Counted from the first letter of the stretch, positions 1 to 9,888 are shown. The stretch is DNA of 64,000 nucleotides from Dictyobacter arantiisoli (GCF_008326305.1 NZ_BIXY01000033.1:1-64000), one strand, 5' to 3'. The notes: a model not told the origin generated them from the letters alone. Made by a program: numbers and translations.

Positions 1-38
1 AATTGGTCACTGACTTCCCACGGTTTGGTTCGGGCCAT
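1..38 (-). CDS. N-terminus of an IS5-family transposase (partial at window edge)
   Basis: The first 38 bases, read on the minus strand, give an ATG preceded by a good ribosome binding site (AAGGAG, about 7 nt upstream). They encode MARTKPWEVSDQ and then run off the window. The start MxRTKPWEVSD is typical of IS5-group DDE transposases, which is family knowledge. Only 12 residues are visible, so intactness cannot be judged. The terminal inverted repeat of the element should lie between this start and about position 130, but I could not recognise it without the other end. Confidence 0.6.
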   Translation of the reverse strand, partial: MARTKPWEVSDQ

Positions 39-139
39 CTTGGTTTCTCCTTTGCTTGGGGGATTCGTGTTCCTTTCCTTGTTCTTGATTCTATCATCTC
101 CTTCCACGTTTTCGGATAAGTTCTGAAGGGTGGCTGCTA

Positions 140-1792
140 CTAGTCGGCTGCGTTGGATATGCTGGTTGTTGTAGCAGTGGTAAGCACTTCTAGCAGGCGC
201 GCTCCATCGGGAGTGCCAAGGCCGGTACAGGCATCCCAGCCGGAACCAGCACTGTAGCTACCATTATTGCCACTGGTAATGTCACGCAGGGCCTTAGCTT
301 GAAGCAGGCGCTGATAGTTCTGGTACAGGAAAGGATTGAAAAAGCCAACAGGCTGGCCGCGTTTCTGATTCAGGAGAGCGATCAGCCCTGCCCAGAGCGG
401 GGAGACGGCGCTGGTGCCGCCAATCGCCATCCCCTGACCATCGACATAGATCTGATAGCCAGTCTGGGGATCAGCATCGCCAGCCACGTCGGGTACGCCA
501 CGTCCACGGCGCTGACTACTGTTACTTGAAGTGGGCACTTTGGCCTGCGCCTGCCAGGAAGGAAGATCAAAGGTATCGCTGATGCCACCGCCTGAGGCCC
601 CATTTCCCGTAGCACTCTCGTTCCAGACCACCTCGCTTGCCACCTGATTCTGACTGGCTTCCAGACGCGTCCCACCACATGCCAGGACATTCGGGCTGGA
701 GGCCGGGAAGTCAACATGTGCCTGATTATCGGTGATACCATCACTGGAACCATTGTCACCAGAGGCACTACAGATGGTGATACCCAGCGTAGTTGCGGCC
801 TGAAATGCCTGATCCATACTCTGCATGGCTTGCGCGGTCCAGTTGGATTCCGGGCCCCCCCAGCTAATTGAGATCACCGACGGCGAATTCTGAGTATCAT
901 GGATGGCCTGTGTGATAGCATCCAGGAAGCCACGATCCGTATTGGGGGCGAAGTAGACAGCTATCCTGGCTTTGGGAGCGATACTGCCAGCGACCTCGAT
1001 ATCCAGAACCACCTCGCCATCCGCGCTACTGGGATCACCAACAGGACTATTGGTCGCGCCATCGACCCCCACACTGACGACCTGCGGCGAGGACAATCCT
1101 AATTGCTGAAAGTATGTCGCGAGATCGCTATCCTGATAGCCACCACCCAGCTCAATGATACCAATACACTGACCGCTGCCATCCAGACCCGCCGGAAAAT
1201 CATACAGGCCAGCCAACTGTAGAGGTGTAAAGGTAGTCACCTGCGTATTGACATGAGGGAATTTAATGCCCAGAGGAAGGAAGCGGAAGCGTGGATGGGC
1301 CTGAGGGCGATCATCCAGACCGAATACACCGGTGATAATCTGCTCCAGTGCCGCAGGTATGTGGATATGACCCGTACGACCCCGGAAAGTTTCATCGCCC
1401 GCCGTGTTCTCCGCTGCGTAGCGATGCAGATCGACCGCAAACGCCTGCGTCATATCCGCGCTGCTACCCGACAGGATGATCTGACGTGCGACAGGATCGC
1501 TTGAGACAACCGTGAGATGGTGTTGATTGGCGAAAGCTAAAACCTGCGCCACATCATCTGGCGAGGCGCTATGGGTTGCGGCATAAGCACTACGGCTCAT
1601 ACGCGGCCCAGGCTGCCGGGCATGTTCCTGACTGACATCATCTTCACCGCTGATCGCAGCAGGATCACGCAAATAGACGCTCACCTCAAGTTGTTCCTCT
1701 GGATCAACAGGTCCAATAGCGCGGGCGTTTGTGGGCGCCTGGCGCTCACTACCAGCCAGTCTGATAAATCCTCGTGGTGGTAAGTTTGCCAT
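140..1792 (-). CDS. S53 family peptidase (sedolisin / kumamolisin type)
   Basis: A 550-residue serine-carboxyl peptidase. The N-terminal third (to about residue 170) matches the Pro-kumamolisin activation domain and there is no signal peptide, as in kumamolisins. The catalytic domain shows the Glu/Asp pair in DGEVVLDIEVAG, the oxyanion-hole Asp in SASGDNGSSDG and the nucleophile Ser in GGTSAVSPLWAG. The C-terminal DITSGNNG...GWDACTGLGTPDG is the calcium-binding end of the family. A longer reading to 1867 exists, but AAGGAGAG sits directly before the ATG at 1792 and the MANLPPRG start looks right. The enzyme is expected to be an acid-active, self-processing endopeptidase. A second, shorter S53 gene lies at 33620. 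Confidence 0.93.
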   Translation of the reverse strand: MANLPPRGFIRLAGSERQAPTNARAIGPVDPEEQLEVSVYLRDPAAISGEDDVSQEHARQPGPRMSRSAYAATHSASPDDVAQVLAFANQHHLTVVSSDPVARQIILSGSSADMTQAFAVDLHRYAAENTAGDETFRGRTGHIHIPAALEQIITGVFGLDDRPQAHPRFRFLPLGIKFPHVNTQVTTFTPLQLAGLYDFPAGLDGSGQCIGIIELGGGYQDSDLATYFQQLGLSSPQVVSVGVDGATNSPVGDPSSADGEVVLDIEVAGSIAPKARIAVYFAPNTDRGFLDAITQAIHDTQNSPSVISISWGGPESNWTAQAMQSMDQAFQAATTLGITICSASGDNGSSDGITDNQAHVDFPASSPNVLACGGTRLEASQNQVASEVVWNESATGNGASGGGISDTFDLPSWQAQAKVPTSSNSSQRRGRGVPDVAGDADPQTGYQIYVDGQGMAIGGTSAVSPLWAGLIALLNQKRGQPVGFFNPFLYQNYQRLLQAKALRDITSGNNGSYSAGSGWDACTGLGTPDGARLLEVLTTATTTSISNAAD

Positions 1793-1825
1793 GATACTCT
1801 CCTTTTCATAGTCGACACAGCTTAT

Positions 1826-1855
1826 AGTATACCATGTTATTCTATACAGTGTCAG
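1826..1855 (-). promoter_or_regulatory. Candidate sigma-70-like promoter of the S53 peptidase gene
   Basis: On the minus strand, CTGACA (5/6 match to the -35 consensus) is followed after 18 nt by TATACT (5/6 match to -10), 33 bp upstream of the ATG at 1792. This is pattern matching only. The rest of the gap from 1856 to 2127 shows no gene. Confidence 0.45.
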
Positions 1856-2127
1856 AAACAAGGGCACATTTCTGCATAGCCAGACAGCTATCCTCTTTTA
1901 ATGCGCAATAGAGAGGGCAAAAGGATACAACTCCAACAAAAAGTCCAGCAGGGGCAGGCATACAACTCAAACTGCGCCCTTTTTAGTGTGGTGTGGAAAC
2001 TCATGCACAGAAATCGTAGAGAGCATGGAAGTCCGACACGAACTTAGATCTTTTCAGGACTTGACTCGTATCTCCAATAGAGGATCAAACAAAGGCGTGT
2101 TTATCTGGCACGAGAAAGAGTGAAATC

Positions 2128-2265
2128 ATGGAGCAGAAACCTTCATTCGGGAAAACCCTTTCTGTAACTTATGGGGCCGTGATCGTATTCGCCGTCACGT
2201 TTATTCTGGGCGGCATCTTATTGGATAAAGCGGACAAAGAAAAACGTAAACAGGAAAAACGCTAG
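2128..2265 (+). CDS. Small single-pass membrane protein (45 aa), unknown function
   Basis: Starts MEQKPSFGKTLSVTYGAV. One hydrophobic segment (about residues 14-32) is followed by a strongly basic tail (DKADKEKRKQEKR), which suggests the C-terminus stays in the cytoplasm. The ribosome binding site is weak (GAAAGAG). The regular amphipathic layout and the clean stop before the repeat at 2283 favour a real gene, but no family is recognised. It converges on the penicillin-binding protein gene across the repeat. Confidence 0.45.
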   Translation: MEQKPSFGKTLSVTYGAVIVFAVTFILGGILLDKADKEKRKQEKR

Positions 2266-2282
2266 CAAAATACTTCACAATA

Positions 2283-2475
2283 TGTCAGCCTCCCGTGGTC
2301 TCCACGGTCTCTGTGCATGCGTTTTCGCACCTGCGGTGCTCAAACATCTTTTTATTGTGTGGTGTTGGAAAAGTTCTTCGAACTTTTCCAACACCACACA
2401 ATAAAAAGGGCGCAGGCGCGTACGCGCCTGCCAGCCAGAGAGCAGCAAGATCCCGCTGGTATTGGGGGGCTGACA
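2283..2475 (+). repeat. Multi-hairpin interspersed repeat, copy 1 (type A ends)
   Basis: A 193-bp element whose ends TGTCAGCCTCCC and GGGGGGCTGACA pair with each other (one G-T). Inside, in order: a CCGTGG/CCACGG hairpin (about 2292-2306); the conserved GCACC-TGC-GGTGC hairpin; a perfect 28-bp inverted repeat at 2349-2376 / 2380-2407 with a TTC loop, flanked by T5 and A5; a perfect 20-bp GC-rich palindrome at 2412-2431; and the conserved block GAGCAGCAAGATCCCGCTGG. It separates two convergent genes. Short reading frames inside it recur in the other copies and are probably by-products of the repeat. Confidence 0.9.
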
Positions 2476-2513
2476 CATTCTCAAAGAGCGTGTCAGAGCA
2501 GGAAACAAAGTAG

Positions 2514-5294
2514 TTAATTGCTATTCAGCATTATATCCGGTACACCTGCATCCCCGGGCAGACCGGCAGGCATGCCCACTTTTAATCCACTGGGAACAGT
2601 AAACTTATACTGTGGGTGCTTCGAGAAAGGCAAGGAGATGTTACCGCAAGGAATACCATCAGTCGCATCGATACTTGGATCACTGGTGGGATTGACCTGT
2701 GTTTGCGCACTATAATTACACCAGCCCATGGAGCGTTCCATGACACTATGCCAGATCGGAGCGGCACCAGTAATACCAATCACATTGTTCATCGGAGAGT
2801 TATCGCTATTGCCAACCCAGGTACCCACTACCACATCAGGTGTATAGCCAATTGTCCAGTTATCACGAAAACTATCCGTGGTACCTGTTTTCGCCGCCAC
2901 CTGATGATCACAAACGGCAGAGACGGCACAGTTTCGATCAACATCCGCAAAAGAGAGATCATGGTCGCCCGTAAACTCATAGGCACGGGATGGCTCATCG
3001 GTCAGGACTGATGTGACCTGATAGGCGACCTGTGGCGAGAAGACGCGTGACGAGGGTGGCTTCTGCTCATTATAGTGATACACCACGTTGCCCGCGTTGT
3101 CCCAGATATTGAGAACGGTCTGGGGCGCAACCCGTTTCCCGCCATTGGCGAAAGCCTGGTAGCCACCCACCATCTGCAGGAGCGAAACATCTTTCGAGCC
3201 AATCGCCCAGGAGAGACCACCCAGGCCATCAGTATTGCCAAAGGTAATTCCCAGGCGTTTTACGGTATTTAAGACATTTCCAACACCTGCATATTGCATA
3301 GCCCGAATTGCAGGCACATTATACGAGTTGGCCCAACCCAGACGGATGGGTAATGTTTTGTGCTGATAGGTATGCTGATAGTCGTAGGGAGCATAAACCG
3401 TCGGCATCGAGTCAGCCTGATCGTCTGTCAACGGCACTGCTGAGCCAGCCTGCGCGCCATTGGGGAAGTAGGTCCTATCATCACGCAAATCGATCCCTGG
3501 ATTCCAGCCCATCTGGAAAGCGGTCGCGTAATCAAAAGGTTTAAAAGTCGAACCAGGAGGGCGGGCACCAACGGCTGCGTTGAAAAAGCCCGTGACCGTG
3601 CGATCTGACGAGTAATAGTTAGCACTACCAATCATTGACAATATCTCACCATTTTTGGCGTCTTCAACCACGACGGCACCATTGTTTACGTTGTTATTGT
3701 CTTTTAAAACGACTGTATACCCTTCTGTCTTTTGATAGTCTGCTTGATACAGGTGACGTTGAATGGCCGCCTGGGTATAGTTGTTCAGATTGAGATCCAG
3801 CGTGGTCTGGATATTTAAACCGCCAGTGACAAAGGCATTCACACCGGCGTTGGCATCACCATTGCCAAGGGCCGTCTCAACCTGATTAATCACATAATCC
3901 ACGAAGCCCGGCGCAAGCTTGATTGATTTGGGTGGTGTAAAAGTCATCTTAGCTGTTAGAGCTTCTGCCTCTTTTACCATAGCGTTGGTCAGTGGCTTAC
4001 CATCCACATACTTTCCCTGCGTGAACATCGCTTGTAGGACAAGTTTCTGACGCGCCAGAGCTGCAGCCTTGTTGGTAGGTCCCAGGGTAGGATCGAAAGA
4101 AACAGGTGAGTTCGGAATACCTGCAAGCAGGGAAGCACGCGCCAGGCCAAGCAAAGGATCATTTTTCTTAGTCTTCTGATCGTATTCGAGCTGCGAGATA
4201 GCAGGCGCACAGGGCTGATCAGGCTGACAGGTTGAGGTAAGCCCGAATAAGTCCTGTGCAGCAATCTCAACACCAGCATCCTGTGAACCGAAGGGCGCAA
4301 CATTAAAATACAACTCAAGGATTTTCTGTTTGGGAAATTGCTGGGTCAGGCCAATTGCCATTGCCGCCTCATTCAGTTTGCGATTGAACGACGGATCTTT
4401 ATCCCCGGTCAGATTTTTGATCAACTGCTGGGTAATCGTACTCGCACCACCATAACTGCTGGCGCCAGCACGGATAATTGCCAGAGGATCAATACCCGCA
4501 TTGCTCCAGAAGTTTTTATCCTCAATAGCGGTCATAGCATCCTGCATGACCATCGGGATGTCCTGATAACGAACGGCCAGACGGCGTCCGCCATTGCCGA
4601 CCTTGGAGTTTGAGTCGTAGGCTTGATAGAGCAAGGTATTGTTGCGATCATAAATGCGTGTCATTTGTGGCAACTGCTCATTGGCGTAACGCTCCATGCG
4701 TGGCTGCTGCTGTTGATAGTAGCTATAGCCATAGGCGCTGCTGCCAAAGGCACTCGTCAGGATCAGAATGAGCAAAACAGAGAGAATAATCACTACCGTA
4801 CGGCGTGCTGCGTTTCTCTCTTGTTGCTTACGTAGGCGCATCTGACGGCTAATCTTGCGAACACGTGCATAGCGTCGAAATCGGTTCCGCTTGCGTTCAG
4901 CAGCATTGAGCTGATCCTGCCTGCGCGCAGAAGATCGATATCGATCAATATAAGGAGCAGGCGGCTGCACTGTATGGCCAGCAATTGCAGCCATCTTATT
5001 GGTCCAGCCTTTGACTTTCTGCAGCGGACCAGCAGGCGCGAAAAAATCCTCCTGCGGTGGTAACGGAGAGAATTCCCCAGGGACGGCAGGCGGCGTTGGC
5101 GTATAGGGCGCTGGCATCATCCCCGGCACCGAACCTGGCTGACCAGATGGAGACACAGGAGTTATAGATTGATTATTTTGATTGTTGCCTGGCTGATTTT
5201 GCTGACCAGGCAGGTTGCTTGCGCCCCCCGTCTCTGGTGGATGGTGATTATTTTGTCGTTTATTTGGGGATTGCTCATCCCTGTCATTACTCAT
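2514..5294 (-). CDS. Class A penicillin-binding protein (PBP1A-like transglycosylase/transpeptidase)
   Basis: A 926-residue bifunctional murein synthase. Residues 1-155 are a cytoplasmic Pro/Gln/Asn-rich then Arg-rich segment, followed by a membrane anchor at about 167-190. The GT51 glycosyltransferase domain carries the EDKNFW catalytic motif (about residue 258) and the QQLIKNL motif. The transpeptidase domain has the Ser nucleophile in GSTFKPF (about 582), SYN (about 653) and KTGTT (about 800). It polymerises lipid II and cross-links peptide stems at the outer face of the membrane. AAGGA precedes the ATG. The long disordered N-terminus is unusual in length but seen in related multi-domain PBPs. 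It is monocistronic, with the multi-hairpin repeat directly downstream. Confidence 0.95.
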   Translation of the reverse strand: MSNDRDEQSPNKRQNNHHPPETGGASNLPGQQNQPGNNQNNQSITPVSPSGQPGSVPGMMPAPYTPTPPAVPGEFSPLPPQEDFFAPAGPLQKVKGWTNKMAAIAGHTVQPPAPYIDRYRSSARRQDQLNAAERKRNRFRRYARVRKISRQMRLRKQQERNAARRTVVIILSVLLILILTSAFGSSAYGYSYYQQQQPRMERYANEQLPQMTRIYDRNNTLLYQAYDSNSKVGNGGRRLAVRYQDIPMVMQDAMTAIEDKNFWSNAGIDPLAIIRAGASSYGGASTITQQLIKNLTGDKDPSFNRKLNEAAMAIGLTQQFPKQKILELYFNVAPFGSQDAGVEIAAQDLFGLTSTCQPDQPCAPAISQLEYDQKTKKNDPLLGLARASLLAGIPNSPVSFDPTLGPTNKAAALARQKLVLQAMFTQGKYVDGKPLTNAMVKEAEALTAKMTFTPPKSIKLAPGFVDYVINQVETALGNGDANAGVNAFVTGGLNIQTTLDLNLNNYTQAAIQRHLYQADYQKTEGYTVVLKDNNNVNNGAVVVEDAKNGEILSMIGSANYYSSDRTVTGFFNAAVGARPPGSTFKPFDYATAFQMGWNPGIDLRDDRTYFPNGAQAGSAVPLTDDQADSMPTVYAPYDYQHTYQHKTLPIRLGWANSYNVPAIRAMQYAGVGNVLNTVKRLGITFGNTDGLGGLSWAIGSKDVSLLQMVGGYQAFANGGKRVAPQTVLNIWDNAGNVVYHYNEQKPPSSRVFSPQVAYQVTSVLTDEPSRAYEFTGDHDLSFADVDRNCAVSAVCDHQVAAKTGTTDSFRDNWTIGYTPDVVVGTWVGNSDNSPMNNVIGITGAAPIWHSVMERSMGWCNYSAQTQVNPTSDPSIDATDGIPCGNISLPFSKHPQYKFTVPSGLKVGMPAGLPGDAGVPDIMLNSN

Positions 5295-5850
5295 ATATAT
5301 TCCTTAAAAATAGACGCATCGGCGTAGAGCATTTTTCACTATTTCTTGCGCACAACGCAACAGATCAACAATAGCTATCATCCTCACTCATTTTTGTACT
5401 CCTGCAATCGTTGTAGCATCAATCTCCCAAAAGCACGAAGTGACAAATGTAGATGTTTTCAAGGAGGACAATCTTTACTGTATATCTGAATACATTATTC
5501 CCGATCTATTGCGACTTCTCATCGACCTAGCAGGTCATGTAATACGTTCTATCTCAATAAGACATCTCTTTACAAGACGAAACAGGGAATGCAATCATAA
5601 CAAGATCCCCTACCTGGGTGATGGCTTGTGGCCTCAATAGCCCAGAATAGCCCACACCTATACTTGTATAATGAATTGTACCCTCACAGACTTCTGTTTC
5701 CGCGCTTACATGGCCTATTTGTACCAGTTACAGAGAAGGATTTCATCGAGGATATCCAATTAGCTTCAAGTGGCTTCAGTGCAAGCCTCACGCAGGTGGG
5801 ATTATAAAGAGCAAGCAGCCCTTAACAATCCCATTGAAACAGTTTTACGC
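5295..5850. other. Intergenic region without recognised gene
   Basis: This 556-bp gap lies upstream of the PBP gene and downstream of the xylosidase gene (both minus strand). The only open frame of note (5440-5640, plus) has no ribosome binding site and no recognisable sequence. I see no terminator hairpin and no repeat. Confidence 0.5.
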
Positions 5851-8172
5851 TCAGGCGAGAACAATATGCAGTGTCTGATTGCCATTTAGAGGAGTGATAC
5901 ACACGCCCTGCGGAGTGCCGGTGTAATCCCCACCCTCGACGCTGACGATCTCGCTGATTCCTCTCAGCACGAGGCTCCAGGCTTTGCCAACGCCCGTAGC
6001 ATGCACATTGATGCACTTCCCCTCACGCGTCACAGTCGCCTGCAACTCCGGCTCCCCATGAGTATTGCGGACCGTCGTGCTGGCCTGCCCATCCTGTGAC
6101 AAGAAAACGTGCAGGACGACATCGGCAGCATAGTCATAATCCGGCTTGCTCTCTTGATTGCCAATAGCAATCATCGAGTTGTCGCGGGCATACAGTGGAA
6201 GGCTCAGATAGCCATGCTGCTCCTTGCGCCAGCTCCCTCCCTGTACCTGCTCGCCAGTCAGGAAGTTCATCCAGGAACCAGCAGGCAAATAGAACTTGAC
6301 CTCGCCAGCCTGATTGAAGATAGGAGCCACCAGCAAGGAAGATCCCAGCATATACTGTCGATCCAGATAATCACAAGCCGGATCACCATCAAACTCAAGC
6401 AGCATAGCGCGCATTACCGGCAGGCCATACTCCTTCGCCTGATGGGCAACATCATAAAGATACGGCATTAAGCTACACTTCAAGCGCGTAAAGAAGCGCA
6501 GCACATCCACCGACTCTTGATCGTAGTTCCACGGCACGCGATACGAATTGCTACCATGCAAACGACTATGACTGGAAAGCATGCCAAACGCTAACCAGCG
6601 CTTGTAAATATCGGCTGGTGCTGTATTCTCAAAACCACCAATATCATGGCTCCAGAAGCCAAAGCCAGAGAGACCAAAGGACAGGCCGCCGCGCAGGCTT
6701 TCCGCCATAGACTCATAGGTGGCATTGCTATCACCGCCCCAATGGACAGGGAACTTCTGGCTACCCACCGAAGCCGAGCGGGCAAACAGCACCGCCTCAT
6801 CCTCGCCCTTCACCTCTTTCAAGAGATTATAGACGGTCTCATTATAAAGATATGCGTAGTAATTATGCATTTTATGAGCATCTGATCCATCCGCGTAGAC
6901 GCCATCGAGCGGGATGCGCTCACCGAAATCGGTTTTAAAGCAATCCACACCCATATTAAGCAGAGTTTTCAACTTGCTTGTATACCAGGTGCGTGCCTCA
7001 GAATTGGTGAAATCGACAATTCCCATACCAGGCTGCCAGAGATCTGTCTGCCAGATACTCCCATCAGCCTTTTTGATCAGATAGCCATTCTTGCGACCCT
7101 CTTCAAATAAATGAGAGCGCTGCGCAATATAGGGATTAATCCAGACGCAGATTTTGAGGCCGCGCTGCTTGAGACGCCGCAACATCCCCTCGGGATCTGG
7201 GAAGACGTCTTCATCCCATTGGAAATTGCTCCAATGCAGGCCCTTCATCCAGAAGCAATCGAAGTGGAAGACATGCACCGGCAAATCCCGCTCGGCCATG
7301 CCATCGACAAAATGCGTCACCGTCTGCTCGTCATAATTAGTCGTGAAGGAGGTGGAGAGCCAGAGACCAAAGCTCCAGGCGGGCGGCAGAGAGGGTTTGC
7401 CGGTCAGAGCCGTATAATTTCCCAGCACCTCTTTGAGGCTAGCGCCACCAACAATATAGTAATCCAGGCTCTCACCGGGCACACTGAACTGTGCACGCGC
7501 CACACGCTCCGTTGCAATCTCAAAGGAGACAGTTTCAGGATGATTGACAAAGACACCATAACCATTATTGGTAAGATAGAAAGGAATGCTCTTGTATGCC
7601 TGCTCGGTGCCAGTTCCACCATCAGCATTCACCGAGTCCACAACCTGTCCATTTTTCGCAAAGGCGGTAAAACGCTCACCGAGTCCATAGACATATTCAC
7701 CTACCGCCAGATCAAGCTGTTCACGCATATAGGTAGTACCATCATCGGTCGTGATATGGGCCGTACTGCGATCTCCACTCCCGGTAAGCCTGCGTCCATC
7801 ATACGTAAACTCAACATTCCAGGGATGCGCTTTCTGAACATGCACCGCCAGTTTGCCACTGCGCAATGTCGAAACGTGCTCTGCATCGCTCACCTCAACC
7901 GGCTGCTCATCAATCGCCTGCAACTGAAAATGCGGGCCATGATCGACCTGTCCTTTATGATGAACGATCTGCACATGCATCACATCGGGCAGAGGAGAGG
8001 AATAGCGAATTTCTAGCAGTGGATCACCAATACCGACAGCACGATTCTCCACATGGCGTGAGGGGGCAAAAATAGTTAACGCATTGGGCTCAATCAGACG
8101 TTCGCGAACCTCGAACGGATGAAGCATTTTGATGCCCGGACGGATCAGCCAGTTACCGTCAGTAAACTTCAT
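5851..8172 (-). CDS. yicI: Alpha-xylosidase, GH31 (YicI type)
   Basis: A 773-residue glycoside hydrolase family 31 enzyme that removes alpha-linked xylose from the non-reducing ends of xylosides such as isoprimeverose. The N-terminus (MKFTDGNWLIRPGIKM) and overall layout match E. coli YicI. The catalytic nucleophile is the Asp of KTDFGE (about residue 414) and the acid/base Asp lies in GGDSNATYESM (about 480), followed by GLSFGLSGFGFWSHDIGGF. GAAAGGA lies upstream of the ATG. It has no signal peptide, so it is cytoplasmic and probably works on imported oligosaccharides. A second, divergent GH31 sits with an ABC importer at 16988-22477, and the two could share substrates, which is an inference. 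Confidence 0.93.
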   Translation of the reverse strand: MKFTDGNWLIRPGIKMLHPFEVRERLIEPNALTIFAPSRHVENRAVGIGDPLLEIRYSSPLPDVMHVQIVHHKGQVDHGPHFQLQAIDEQPVEVSDAEHVSTLRSGKLAVHVQKAHPWNVEFTYDGRRLTGSGDRSTAHITTDDGTTYMREQLDLAVGEYVYGLGERFTAFAKNGQVVDSVNADGGTGTEQAYKSIPFYLTNNGYGVFVNHPETVSFEIATERVARAQFSVPGESLDYYIVGGASLKEVLGNYTALTGKPSLPPAWSFGLWLSTSFTTNYDEQTVTHFVDGMAERDLPVHVFHFDCFWMKGLHWSNFQWDEDVFPDPEGMLRRLKQRGLKICVWINPYIAQRSHLFEEGRKNGYLIKKADGSIWQTDLWQPGMGIVDFTNSEARTWYTSKLKTLLNMGVDCFKTDFGERIPLDGVYADGSDAHKMHNYYAYLYNETVYNLLKEVKGEDEAVLFARSASVGSQKFPVHWGGDSNATYESMAESLRGGLSFGLSGFGFWSHDIGGFENTAPADIYKRWLAFGMLSSHSRLHGSNSYRVPWNYDQESVDVLRFFTRLKCSLMPYLYDVAHQAKEYGLPVMRAMLLEFDGDPACDYLDRQYMLGSSLLVAPIFNQAGEVKFYLPAGSWMNFLTGEQVQGGSWRKEQHGYLSLPLYARDNSMIAIGNQESKPDYDYAADVVLHVFLSQDGQASTTVRNTHGEPELQATVTREGKCINVHATGVGKAWSLVLRGISEIVSVEGGDYTGTPQGVCITPLNGNQTLHIVLA

Positions 8173-8534
8173 ACAAGGTATCCTTTCAAGTCATGCGAGA
8201 AAGAAATTTTGATCGCATTTGTAGATAATTTTTTAGAAAGAATGTGAGTATTCATCGCATCTGAAGAAGAATCTATAAAAAATACACATCTCGTGCCATT
8301 GCGCTCTTGAGAACAGATAATCATTCCTCCCTGTCCTTCACAGAGCCCATCCTTTGCCTATATCAATGCTTTTGGGGAACCTTCACCAGATAAAGAATAG
8401 TACTCTCTTGCATCTTATCATAGAACGACAAGTAAACCTCACCTTCACGGTAAACTTGTACTTTACACATAATCGCTCAATTTTGAAGACGGTAAGGCCA
8501 GTATCAAGAATGAGAACTCGCAATTTTATGGCAA
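8173..8534. other. Intergenic region upstream of the alpha-xylosidase gene
   Basis: AT-rich, with no gene seen. It should hold the promoter for the xylosidase gene on the minus strand, but I could not pick out a convincing -35/-10 pair or a LacI-type palindrome like the one at 22717. Confidence 0.4.
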
Positions 8535-8568
8535 AATCTACCATTTGGCGAAATCTATCATTTGGCGA
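8535..8568 (+). repeat. 17-bp tandem duplication at the 3' end of the CAP-domain gene
   Basis: Two adjacent 17-bp units (8535-8551 and 8552-8568, AATCTAyCATTTGGCGA) differ at one base and begin a third (AATCT). On the minus strand the duplication covers the last codons of the CAP gene (DFAK-stop). The second unit lies just past the stop and repeats that C-terminal coding sequence. Confidence 0.8.
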
Positions 8569-9349
8569 AATCTTCAGTCAACCAGACACGCGCATGCACA
8601 GTATCTACCAGTACATCGACGCCAATCATAGTATTGCTGGACAGGATATTGCGGCGATGGAAATCGTCGGGTGGTCGCTCTCCAAACATCGCCTCATTCA
8701 GGCCCAGAACGGCGAGTTGAGGATTGCCACGCCCGATACCGATATTTTCCCCAAATCCGGTCCAGTTAATGTCCTCTTGCCGGATACGCGTGCCTGGATC
8801 AGCCTCCCCGGGCAATTGATGCGCAAGCGTGTTGGTTGCCGCCATGGCTTGATTATGTCTGAGTGCGCCCAGAGCTAGAATATTTGACCACTGAAATGCT
8901 GGTAAGCCAGCATTAGCGCGCTGCTGATTAATCTCCATGAACACCGCCTGAGCCGCCTGTAAGGCTGATGAACTACTACCAGTCCCTGCACCAGAAGAGG
9001 GGACTGGAATGGTGGTCGGAATGATCACCACGGTTGGAATGGGGGTAGGGATGGGTGTGGGTATTACCTTGTCTGGTTTGGGAGGAAGGGGAGGAAGCGC
9101 GCCCGTCGCTTTTATCGATCTGACACCTAATTTGGCCCCAATCAGCGTTGCGCCACCCTGCACGGCAGTAGAACGCGCTGTCAAATGGGGAGACTGATCC
9201 TGCCGCGCCTGAATGCTCTGATCGCGGGTGGACCCGCAAGCAACCAGCAACAACAGCAACATCCCGATCAAGAGAGATTGGACAATGCTATATGGTTTCT
9301 TGAACAAAACATATCTCCCCATCAATAAATGGCACACACGAAGATTCAC
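8558..9349 (-). CDS. CAP/SCP-domain lipoprotein (cysteine-rich secretory protein family)
   Basis: A 263-residue product if it starts at the GTG at 9349; an ATG at 9322 would give 254 residues. Neither has a strong ribosome binding site. A basic n-region and a hydrophobic core end in the lipobox LLVAC, so the protein is probably a membrane-anchored lipoprotein. A Pro/Thr/Ile-rich linker (about residues 85-125) leads to a CAP domain with the HNQAMAA, GENIG and HRRNIL motifs and the terminal VWLTEDFAK strand. Bacterial CAP proteins are extracellular and mostly of unknown biochemical role. A 17-bp duplication overlaps the stop. Confidence 0.85.
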   Translation of the reverse strand: MNLRVCHLLMGRYVLFKKPYSIVQSLLIGMLLLLLVACGSTRDQSIQARQDQSPHLTARSTAVQGGATLIGAKLGVRSIKATGALPPLPPKPDKVIPTPIPTPIPTVVIIPTTIPVPSSGAGTGSSSSALQAAQAVFMEINQQRANAGLPAFQWSNILALGALRHNQAMAATNTLAHQLPGEADPGTRIRQEDINWTGFGENIGIGRGNPQLAVLGLNEAMFGERPPDDFHRRNILSSNTMIGVDVLVDTVHARVWLTEDFAK

Positions 9350-9888
9350 TTTGTGCCATAATTACCTGCTAACAACTTCCTTATCATACAATGGTACAAG
9401 AAGAAATACATAGCGACAGGCCGGGAAATAGTACTTTTCGGACGGTACGCCTGAACAGGTTGATCTGACGTATCTCATCAGGTTAACCTGTTTCTGCATC
9501 ACCCTGATGGGCAAAGAGATAGGGAACACTTCGTTCAGGAAATAATTCAAGCGTTTGCATTCTGGACACAGGCGGCTTCTCCTCGCTCTTCTCTTCCGTT
9601 CCCCGCCTGCGGCGAGAAAAGGAAAAATGAAATAGCCCTGGAAAACAAATGAAAAACTTGCCAAAACAATAGAGATGATTATATCATAGGAAGAATAATA
9701 GATCGATTTTTGTTTTAGTTCGCTTGCTCTGGCACAATATTTGCTTGAGAATGATATATGCAAATAACGTCAAGTATTTGAAAGAGTAAAAATCCCTACA
9801 CAGCTCATACGAACAACACATAGCAGACTGTTTACAGTGCCAGGGATTTTATCTCAACATCGCTAACGTAGGAAGAGAGATACATAGC
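9350..9888. other. Intergenic region; only a doubtful minus-strand reading frame
   Basis: A 133-codon frame on the minus strand (9362-9763) has no ribosome binding site and no domain I recognise. It contains a CPEC pair but composition unlike its neighbours, so I do not call it. The stretch should carry the promoter for the M32 gene. An imperfect inverted repeat (ACAGGTT...AACCTGT) lies near 9453-9491. Confidence 0.4.

Noticed and set aside
2295-2513. Overlapping short reading frames in the multi-hairpin repeats, sharing peptides such as EFSHLRCSN and GAGAHAPASR
   Set aside because: They occur on both strands, follow the palindromes and lack ribosome binding sites; conservation comes from the repeat itself.
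5440-5640. 66-codon plus-strand frame
   Set aside because: No ribosome binding site and no recognisable sequence.
7111-8016. 301-codon plus-strand frame
   Set aside because: It is antisense to the alpha-xylosidase gene and has no homology-like features.
9362-9763. 133-codon minus-strand frame with a CPEC pair
   Set aside because: No ribosome binding site, no recognisable domain and composition unlike coding DNA here.
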